Positions 57,415-64,000 of a DNA stretch of 64,000 nt are shown here, one piece after another. The position numbers were made by a program, and so were the translations under genes. Source of the DNA: Acanthococcus lagerstroemiae. Taxonomy: Eukaryota; Arthropoda; Insecta; Hemiptera; Eriococcidae. The notes under the pieces were generated by a model. That model was not told the DNA's origin, did no database searches, and saw only the letters and a list, made by a program, of their open reading frames with translations. The stretch's first letter is position 1, and each line of letters begins with the position of its first letter. The DNA is taken from contig CM063108.1 of the NCBI GenBank assembly GCA_031841125.1, positions 55,636,122 to 55,700,121 on the forward strand, written 5' to 3'.

Positions 57415-60400
57415 ATGGAAACGATAAATAAAAAATATGCACCGAGAATGTGTATAGAGTGTAATAAAAAAATTACATACAAAAATTATGCTAGACATGT
57501 CAGATCTAAGCATGGAAGGACAACAACAACAGCAAAAGATTTAAGAAATGATTTGCGAAATTGTGGAGTGAAAGGTGTATCTAAGTTGAAAAAATCTGAA
57601 TTATTGGAAATTAGAGACAAGATACAGAGACAGAGTTCGAATTTTGAGAGAGAGATTCTGAATAAATTAACGAAAAAAGAACTCATTAAAAAAGTTGGAG
57701 AAAGAAACAAAAATTTAACTAGAGCTAAAATAATTGAAAAATTCTTACAATCTCAAAATGTAAAGTATCTCCAAGAATTTAATTTCGATGATGATAGTTT
57801 TGATGAGCCTATAGTTCGTCCTAGTGTGAGAAAGATAGATGGGTGTTGGAAAAATATGGTAAATCAATTCTCTATAGTATACGAACCTGCAAAATATGAT
57901 TTAAGAATTTATTTAGACAAAATTACAGAACTTCTTGATAGAAAGCTTAAAAGTGAGATGAAAAAGAAAAAGGCAATAAACATAGGATTAATAGCAGTTG
58001 TAAACTATATAGAAATAGATCACACAACTGGAGATAAAATAGGTGATAAAGAGGCATATTTTCGATCAAAGCATCATATTATAGTAGATTCGAATGCAAT
58101 TGAAAGTGCATTAATCTCAGCAAAAAATGAAGTTATAAAAAAGTATGAGAGTTATACTGCTCAAAATACTAAATATAAATTTGATCAAGTTATTGAAATA
58201 AATATTCAATCTGATAAAAATGACCCTTTACGTGGTGGGACTTATATTCAATTACCCAAATTTATTCAATCAAAAAAGTGTTGTATTAATGTGAAAAATA
58301 TTCAAAATAGAAATTTCAAGTGTCTCAAGCAAGAAGATCTTAGATGCTTTGAATATGCGTTGGAAAGTGTTTTGAATTCAGTTACAAATCATGTAGATCG
58401 AGTTTCAAATTATGATATCACGAAATATGAAGAACTGAAAATGGAATATCCAGTTAATTTAATTCCAGAAAATATTAAAAAATATGAAAAATTTCTAGGT
58501 ATATCTATCAATATTTATAAGTATGAGGAAGATGAAGAGGGTATTGGTCAATTTTCTTTAATTTATAAACCAATTAGTAGTGAAAACCATGTAAATTTAC
58601 TACAGTATAAGGATCATATTGTTGGGATAAAAAACTTGAGTGCTCTATTAAAAGGAAAAATACATAAATATAATGAACATGTAGAAATTTGTATGAAATG
58701 TCATAAAAGATTTAAAGATAAATTAAAATATGAGGAACATTTAAAAAATTGTATAAATGATGAGCAAAATATAGAAATGCCAAATGAAGAGAAGAAATTT
58801 CGAAAATATTGCACAAATGGGGCAGAACAATATCATCCATACACAGTGACGTTGGATTTTGAATGTCTATTGGAAAAAATGCAAAAAGAAACTAAATCAA
58901 CAAAATATCTCCAGAAACATATTGCTAACAGTTTTTGTTTCTATTCTGACCAACAAGGAACACAGCTGGTTAGAGACTCGAATGTACAAAACTTGATGAA
59001 TCAATTCAATTCTTGGTTAATAGAACATGCTCGCGCATACAACAAGATAAGAAGAATTAATAAGCCAATGATTTGGGGACAAGATGAAGATATCAAATTC
59101 AAAGAAACTTCTCACTGTCATTTATGTAACAAGATTCTTGCAGAAAATGAAAAAGTTAGAGATCATGATCATTATACAGGAAAATTTCGTGGGGTAGCCT
59201 GTAGAGAGTGCAACTCGCATTTAAGAATGCCAAGATTCATTCCAATTTTGATTCATAATTTAAAATACGATTCCAAAATATTTTTACAATGGTTGTTAAA
59301 ATTATTTAGTGGGAACGAGAGGGAGCCTTCTGAGAAACATGATGTGAAAATTATTGCAGAAAATTGTGAAAATTATAAAACATTTTCCAAAAAGGTGGTG
59401 ATAGATCATTGTGAAGTAAAACGAGATTCCACTTATTGCTGCACTTGTAAAAGAAAATATTGGGACAAAATATTAAAAAAATGTTCCTCTTGTCAAGGAG
59501 AAAAACTGAAAATAAGTAGGAAAGGAGATAAAATACCTATAGAAATGGAATTTAGATTTATTGACACATTAAATTTTGTGGGAATTAGTTTAGATCAAGC
59601 AGTAAAAAATCTAGCAGAAGTGAATGACTGTTTTTGTGCTAGGTGTAAAAAAGTACAGAAAATTAGGAAAGGACAATTTTTACCAATAAATGAGAATGGT
59701 ATTTTAAAATATGCAGCAAAATGTGAAATTTGTGATTCTGAATTGACAAAACCAATTAATTATAATAAATTTCAAAATATATTGAGAGAATTTAAAAAAG
59801 AAGACCTACATTTGGTTTTACAGAAGGGGATTTATCCTTATGACTGGGTTAGTACTTATGATAAATTCTCTGAGCAATTACCATTAGATAAAAAGGCGTG
59901 GTATTCGATGTTAAATAATAAACATATATCTGATGACGATTTATCAAAAGCAAAAAAAGTTTACAAATATTTTGGATGTAAAAATTTTGGAGATTATCAT
60001 GATTTATACTTGAAACTAGATACAATTCTCACAAAAGATATTTTTGATAATTTTAGGGAAATGTGTTATAAACATTATGGACTAGATCCTGTATATTATA
60101 TTTCAGCACCACATTTATCAGATAGTGCTTCTTTAAAATTCACGAAACAATCGCTTGAGCTAATTACTGATCAAGAAAATTATGAAATTTATGAGAAAGG
60201 AATAAGAGGAGGGATTTCCAACATTCCTCATAGACACGCTCTTGCTAATAATTGTTACTTTTACGATGAGAAAGAAAGAAAAACGATAAAATTAAGCAAA
60301 GAAAAAGCCAAAGAGAAAGGAATTTGGGATAGTAAAAAGCATATCAGTTATATTCTATATTTAGATTGTAATAATTTATATGGGTGGGCTCTGAGTCAAC

Positions 60401-61710
60401 CATTACCAATAGGTGAATTCTTGAACTATAATTTGCTAGCCCATCAAATTGAAGATGCGCAAGCAAAAAATTCCGAAGCAAAGAAATCTTTAGAAAGCAA
60501 ATTTGAAAAATTGACTTATAAACCATCAGACTTTACTCAAGATGTAATTCTTACTCTAGATGACAATGGTGAGTATGGATATACTTTTATAGCTGATCTT
60601 GAGATTCCTTCAGAATTACACGAAAAATTTAAAGATTATCCCATGCTTCCAGAACAATATGTACCTAGAGAATCAGAATTGTCAGATTTTCAAAAAATTT
60701 TGATTGAACAAAAAATAGGTAATAAACCAAAAATGAGTAAATTAATAAGTACGCTACACCCAAAACATAATTATCTCATTGATTACAGAATGTTGAAAGA
60801 ATGCTTGAAACAAGGTATAGTTTTAAAGAGTATAAATAATTACATAAGATTCAAACAAAAAGCTTGGATGAAACCATATATTGATATGAATACAAGCTTA
60901 AGACAAAAAGCAAAAAATGATCATGAGAAAGATCTGTATAAATTACTCAATAATAGTGTCTATGGCAAACAGATGGAGAACGTTAGAAAAAGATGTACAG
61001 TACAAATAGTGACTACTTTAGACTCATTTCTTAAACAGAATGAGTTTGAAACAAGAGTTGTTCTTGATGAAGAAACTGTTTTACTTCACATTCAAAATAA
61101 GAAAGTAAAGTTGAATAAACCAATATTTGGGGGATTTGTTGTTCTGGAGTTGTCAAAATTATTAATGTTCCAGTTCTACTACAATGTTTTAAAAACGAAA
61201 TATGGAGACAAAATAAGATTATTAGGAACTGATACAGATTCATTGATTGTTTATATAGAATGTGATGATGTTTATGAGGACATAAAAGAGAATCTAAATT
61301 ATTACGACACTTCAGATTATTTAATGGATTGGATGCCTCAAGTAAACAAAAAAGTTCCAGGATTATTCAAGGATGAATACTTAGGAATCCCAATAAGAGA
61401 GTGGGTAGGACTAAGATCAAAAATGTACTCCTTCAGAAACGACACATCGAAAGAGAAAAAAGTGTGTAAGGGAATTAAAAGATCGAATATAGAAAGAATG
61501 AAATTTGAAATGTACAAAAACTGTTTGTTCAATAGCAAGCAAACTAAGGAAATTGTGCATGGAATTGTTTCCAAAAAGCTGAAATTGTATACTATATCAA
61601 TCAATAAAATTGCACTATCTCCTTATGATGATAAAAGATACTTAATTGATGAAATGAATACACTTCCATATGGCTATAAAAAATATTGTATAATAAATGA
61701 AACGAACTAA
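57415..61710 (+). CDS. family B DNA polymerase, protein-primed type (Polinton/adintovirus-like)
   Basis: Intact 1431-aa frame. Residues 13-34 form a C2H2 finger (C13, C16, H28, H33), then a SAP-like helix pair (about 40-70), and a second C2HC finger at about 427-446. Exonuclease motifs: Exo I DFECLL (481-486), Exo II HNLKYDS (614-620), Exo III near YLKLDT (865-870). Between Exo I and II lies an endonuclease VII-like HNH/zinc knuckle (C568, C571, DHDHYTGKFRG 583-593, C596, C599). CxxC pairs lie at 676-693 and 741-773, between Exo II and III. Polymerase motif A LYLDCNNLYGWAL (981-993), motif B LLNNSVYGK (1177-1185), motif C GTDTDS (1271-1276), then KMY (1336-1338). All catalytic acids are present, so activity is plausible. 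It replicates the linear viral genome, probably from a terminal protein. The 3' end overlaps the ATPase start by 14 bases. The closest families are Polinton/Maverick, adintovirus and bidnavirus polymerases. Confidence 0.95.
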   Translation: METINKKYAPRMCIECNKKITYKNYARHVRSKHGRTTTTAKDLRNDLRNCGVKGVSKLKKSELLEIRDKIQRQSSNFEREILNKLTKKELIKKVGERNKNLTRAKIIEKFLQSQNVKYLQEFNFDDDSFDEPIVRPSVRKIDGCWKNMVNQFSIVYEPAKYDLRIYLDKITELLDRKLKSEMKKKKAINIGLIAVVNYIEIDHTTGDKIGDKEAYFRSKHHIIVDSNAIESALISAKNEVIKKYESYTAQNTKYKFDQVIEINIQSDKNDPLRGGTYIQLPKFIQSKKCCINVKNIQNRNFKCLKQEDLRCFEYALESVLNSVTNHVDRVSNYDITKYEELKMEYPVNLIPENIKKYEKFLGISINIYKYEEDEEGIGQFSLIYKPISSENHVNLLQYKDHIVGIKNLSALLKGKIHKYNEHVEICMKCHKRFKDKLKYEEHLKNCINDEQNIEMPNEEKKFRKYCTNGAEQYHPYTVTLDFECLLEKMQKETKSTKYLQKHIANSFCFYSDQQGTQLVRDSNVQNLMNQFNSWLIEHARAYNKIRRINKPMIWGQDEDIKFKETSHCHLCNKILAENEKVRDHDHYTGKFRGVACRECNSHLRMPRFIPILIHNLKYDSKIFLQWLLKLFSGNEREPSEKHDVKIIAENCENYKTFSKKVVIDHCEVKRDSTYCCTCKRKYWDKILKKCSSCQGEKLKISRKGDKIPIEMEFRFIDTLNFVGISLDQAVKNLAEVNDCFCARCKKVQKIRKGQFLPINENGILKYAAKCEICDSELTKPINYNKFQNILREFKKEDLHLVLQKGIYPYDWVSTYDKFSEQLPLDKKAWYSMLNNKHISDDDLSKAKKVYKYFGCKNFGDYHDLYLKLDTILTKDIFDNFREMCYKHYGLDPVYYISAPHLSDSASLKFTKQSLELITDQENYEIYEKGIRGGISNIPHRHALANNCYFYDEKERKTIKLSKEKAKEKGIWDSKKHISYILYLDCNNLYGWALSQPLPIGEFLNYNLLAHQIEDAQAKNSEAKKSLESKFEKLTYKPSDFTQDVILTLDDNGEYGYTFIADLEIPSELHEKFKDYPMLPEQYVPRESELSDFQKILIEQKIGNKPKMSKLISTLHPKHNYLIDYRMLKECLKQGIVLKSINNYIRFKQKAWMKPYIDMNTSLRQKAKNDHEKDLYKLLNNSVYGKQMENVRKRCTVQIVTTLDSFLKQNEFETRVVLDEETVLLHIQNKKVKLNKPIFGGFVVLELSKLLMFQFYYNVLKTKYGDKIRLLGTDTDSLIVYIECDDVYEDIKENLNYYDTSDYLMDWMPQVNKKVPGLFKDEYLGIPIREWVGLRSKMYSFRNDTSKEKKVCKGIKRSNIERMKFEMYKNCLFNSKQTKEIVHGIVSKKLKLYTISINKIALSPYDDKRYLIDEMNTLPYGYKKYCIINETN

Positions 61711-62368
61711 AATACAGAATAAGACTGAAGTTTTAAACTTTGATAATAGTGTTCCAACTTGTAGATTGAAGGAAGTGTTTCCTAATATAATGAGATGTTG
61801 TATATGTGGTCCTAGTGGGTCTGGAAAAACGAATGTTTTATTGACTATATTAGTGGATAGACCATTACCTGATAATGTATATTTATGTTCAAATACTTCT
61901 AATCAACCAAAGTATGAAAAGTTTCGCCAAATATTGCAAAACGAGAAACTTAAAAACAAAAAATTTCATACAGTATCACTCGAGGATTTACCAGACCCTA
62001 ATAAAATAGAAAAAGGATCAGTAGTAATCTTTGATGATATCTACACAGAAAACCATGATAAAATAGGTAAATATTATTCATGGAGTCGTCATAATGATAT
62101 TTCATGCTACTATTTATCCCAAACATATTCAAAAATTCCAAAACAACAGATTAGAGATAATTTTAATTACTTAATTCTTTTTGAACAAGATCTTACCAAT
62201 CTGACACATATTTATAACGAATATGCTAGGACTATAACATTTAATCAGTTCAAATCAATATGTAATGATTGCTGGCAAAAACCGTATGACTTTGTAGTTA
62301 TAGATAAAGAATGTGATCAGAAAAATGGTAGGTTCAAATACAAATTTGAGGAAAATTTTATATTATAA
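61697..62368 (+). CDS. A32/FtsK-HerA-type genome-packaging ATPase
   Basis: 223 aa, complete. Walker A GPSGSGKT at residues 38-45, Walker B VVIFDD at 109-114, and the downstream LSQTYSKIP with IRDN (140-155) seen in A32-like packaging ATPases of Polintons, virophages and related viruses. The usual length is 200-300 aa. It would drive DNA into preformed capsids. The start at 61,697 lies inside the last codons of the polymerase gene in another frame, preceded by TATAATAA. The stop is immediately followed by the ATG of the next gene (TAAATG). The pairing of polymerase and packaging ATPase argues that this is a virus-like element and not a simple transposon fragment. Confidence 0.93.
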   Translation: MKRTKIQNKTEVLNFDNSVPTCRLKEVFPNIMRCCICGPSGSGKTNVLLTILVDRPLPDNVYLCSNTSNQPKYEKFRQILQNEKLKNKKFHTVSLEDLPDPNKIEKGSVVIFDDIYTENHDKIGKYYSWSRHNDISCYYLSQTYSKIPKQQIRDNFNYLILFEQDLTNLTHIYNEYARTITFNQFKSICNDCWQKPYDFVVIDKECDQKNGRFKYKFEENFIL

Positions 62369-63214
62369 ATGAGAAAGCTAACAGATTATAATTCAAATGA
62401 TATTGATTTTGTTGTAAAACAACGTGCACTTCTACAAAAAAATATTGAATGTGCAAAGTTAGGTCAAGTGAATAGAAAACTAGAAATGGAAGAAAACTAT
62501 AAACCAATCATTGATACAATAAAAGACCTTAAGCCTGTAATACAACAACCAGTATTACCTATGATTGCTGACAAACCAAGAGAAATTACCTATGAACGGT
62601 CAGAGGAAACACCAGGATTTGATATGTCTCAAAGTCTTGCATGTAGATATTTGTCTTACTATACTAATAAAAAAATACCTACCGATTCAACTTTTGGTAT
62701 TAGATACGAAAATAAAGATTATTATATAGGAAATGCACGACTCATGGAAGTTCATCATTATGCTGATAATAATCGTGCTGATATTAAGCTAAGTAATGAC
62801 ACTACCCTTTATCCAGGAACACAAGGACTATGGGAATTACTAACTATGCAAAAACCTGAAAATTATACTGATGAAGACCTGAAAAATTATCAAAAAATTA
62901 TTCTCAGTACAGAATCTTATCGTTCTGAGAATGGACAAATTAAAAGTAGTCGTGGGTACAAATATTTAAATTTCATCCAACCTATGTTGATTGAGAAGGA
63001 ACTCATACTTTCACATCGTGGCTCTGGCCTCAAGAAAATTTATACCAATCAGACTGATTATAAATATTGGAACGATCCTAAAGAATTAATTGATCGATTT
63101 ACAATACTGAAAGGTATGTGGGAAGCAGGTAATCATAATCCACAAATATTCAATGAAATGACCAACATTCGGGAGGAACTGATAGAAGCCAAAAAAAATT
63201 TAAAAACCTTATAA
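62369..63214 (+). CDS. conserved arthropod element protein, DUF8207-like, 281 aa
   Basis: Starts at the base after the ATPase stop. Residues 15-60 are probably a charged helix. The conserved part is about 85-275: FGIRYENKDYYIGN, DTTLYPGTQGLWELLT, NYQKIILST, GYKYLNFIQPML, YWNDPKELIDRFTIL, IREELIEA. This order is shared with many uncharacterised arthropod and arachnid proteins that I associate from memory with DUF8207 and that tend to occur with such polymerases; no search was made. No enzyme motif, signal peptide or membrane segment is evident. Its place next to the ATPase, where Polinton-type genomes keep morphogenesis genes, hints at a structural or assembly role, but this is inference. Confidence 0.8.
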   Translation: MRKLTDYNSNDIDFVVKQRALLQKNIECAKLGQVNRKLEMEENYKPIIDTIKDLKPVIQQPVLPMIADKPREITYERSEETPGFDMSQSLACRYLSYYTNKKIPTDSTFGIRYENKDYYIGNARLMEVHHYADNNRADIKLSNDTTLYPGTQGLWELLTMQKPENYTDEDLKNYQKIILSTESYRSENGQIKSSRGYKYLNFIQPMLIEKELILSHRGSGLKKIYTNQTDYKYWNDPKELIDRFTILKGMWEAGNHNPQIFNEMTNIREELIEAKKNLKTL

Positions 63215-63217
63215 TAA

Positions 63218-63970
63218 ATGTTTACTAGAAAAAATCATCATTATTTGTATGAATCAGTTGAAAAAATTCAGAATAACACGGGGAAAATCTTAGAGTCTGT
63301 TCTGAAAATTGTCATAAAAGATGTTAGCGAAATTTCAGATATGATAATACAATGTATAAAAAATGTCATTAATAATGAAAATTATACTGTTGGTATAATA
63401 GAGTATGCTAATGGTGTGAAAGAGTACATAAACAATATAAAGGATAACACAAGCAGTATTTTACCACAACTGAAAAAGATTACTGAACATGATCAATCAG
63501 CTGTAACTGAACTGAAAAATATTACGCGGCAGGTAGTTGGATTGGCTGCCACCTGCGAGAATTCACTTTTCAATATTACCCAATTAGGAGCAATTTTAAC
63601 AGAATTGAAAAATATATCAAAAACAAATCAAAATATTCAGAAAATATTGGAGGAAAATGTTCAAGAAATATTGGAGGGAAATTTACCACAAAAAATTGAA
63701 AATATTCAGAAAATATTGGAGAAAAATTCACAAACAACTGAAAATATTCAGAAAATATTGGAGGAAAATTTACCACAAACAAATGAAAATGTTCAAGAAA
63801 TATTGGAGGAAAATTTACCACAAACAACTGAAATTATTCAGAAAATATTGGAGAAAAATTCACAAAAAACTGGAAATATTCAGAAAATATTGCAGGAAAA
63901 TTTACCACAAACAAATGAAAATGTTCAAAAAATATTAGAGGAAAACACAGAAATGTTCAAAAAATATTAG
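63218..63970 (+). CDS. coiled-coil tandem-repeat viral protein, 250 aa
   Basis: Starts three bases after the previous stop in the TTATAATAAATG context. Residues 1-135 are helical and amphipathic (ESVEKIQNNTGKILESV, TELKNISKTNQNIQ). Residues 139-246 consist of a 14-15-residue unit, NIQKILEENLPQTNE and variants, a double heptad with Ile/Leu at core positions. It is probably a long coiled coil, such as a fibre, tether or scaffolding protein. The DNA unit is 42-45 bases. At the 3' end the repeat changes to 32-base units (ATG at 63,921, 63,953, 63,985), which shifts frame and creates the stop at 63,968. The protein may thus be shortened relative to its ancestor, or the window end may hide the remainder. 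Confidence 0.75.
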   Translation: MFTRKNHHYLYESVEKIQNNTGKILESVLKIVIKDVSEISDMIIQCIKNVINNENYTVGIIEYANGVKEYINNIKDNTSSILPQLKKITEHDQSAVTELKNITRQVVGLAATCENSLFNITQLGAILTELKNISKTNQNIQKILEENVQEILEGNLPQKIENIQKILEKNSQTTENIQKILEENLPQTNENVQEILEENLPQTTEIIQKILEKNSQKTGNIQKILQENLPQTNENVQKILEENTEMFKKY

Positions 63971-63992
63971 AGGAAAAGACAGAAATGTAGGT
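63632..63992 (+). repeat. coding minisatellite
   Basis: Units AATATTCAGAAAATATTGGA(G/A) plus a CCACAAACAA(A/C)TGA linker, 42-45 bases long, switch to 32-base units after 63,915. Confidence 0.85.
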
Positions 63993-64000
63993 TATCATGA

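Noticed and set aside
53437..64000. Retroviral-type integrase, capsid or protease gene of the viral element
   Set aside because: No DDE/zinc-finger integrase, jelly-roll-sized frame or cysteine-protease motif is present in the window; they may lie to the right but cannot be claimed.
1..64000. CRISPR arrays, bacterial operons, rRNA genes
   Set aside because: No regular short direct repeats with unique spacers, no ribosome-binding sites and no rRNA-like sequence. The tandem repeats seen are minisatellites.

Overview
The window is eukaryotic, most likely arthropod and probably insect, genomic DNA. Evidence: a spliced exon encoding a MARCKS-type basic effector region of the kind seen in insect Akap200; dead mariner, pogo/Tigger-like, hAT-like and FLYWCH-MULE DNA transposons; 3' ends of two non-LTR retrotransposons; and a tRNA-derived SINE. 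Nothing looks bacterial: there are no operons, rRNA genes, CRISPR arrays or dense coding until the last 9 kb. Species cannot be fixed from the sequence alone.

Bases 1-53,436 are host intergenic or intronic DNA dominated by decayed repeats. The only convincing host coding sequence is one in-phase exon at 29,089-29,433. Much of the rest can be assigned to short non-autonomous elements with terminal inverted repeats. Four have perfect 8-bp target duplications (654-1241, 7900-8271, 36,686-36,954, 38,661-39,424). A second group has CAGG-type ends and 5-bp duplications. There is also a four-copy SINE family, a mariner (36,251-37,660) broken by a nested repeat that is itself broken by a MITE, a MULE transposase pseudogene (49,195-50,697), a composite inverted-repeat region (23,873-26,582), and several diverged minisatellites.

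Bases 53,437-64,000 differ sharply: AT-rich, gene-dense, all genes on the plus strand and intronless. This is the left part of an endogenous virus-like element of the Polinton/Maverick-adintovirus sort. It carries an intact 1431-codon family B DNA polymerase (57,415-61,710), an A32/FtsK-type packaging ATPase (61,697-62,368), a conserved protein resembling the arthropod DUF8207 family, a coiled-coil repeat protein, and two upstream genes of unknown function. The genes are packed stop-to-start and share a TATAATAAATG-like start context. Together the polymerase and ATPase imply self-replication and DNA packaging. Integrase, capsid and protease genes are not seen and would have to lie beyond base 64,000.

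The element opens with a palindrome of about 1.6 kb (two arms of 782 bp, no net indels and no differences in the blocks I compared, 31-base loop). A 27-base stem-loop sits at both outer edges of the palindrome and again directly after the stop codon of the second gene. A GC-rich, hairpin-dense, poly-T-bearing stretch (56,543-57,240) interrupts the AT-rich viral DNA before the polymerase. These structures are the most unusual part of the window.
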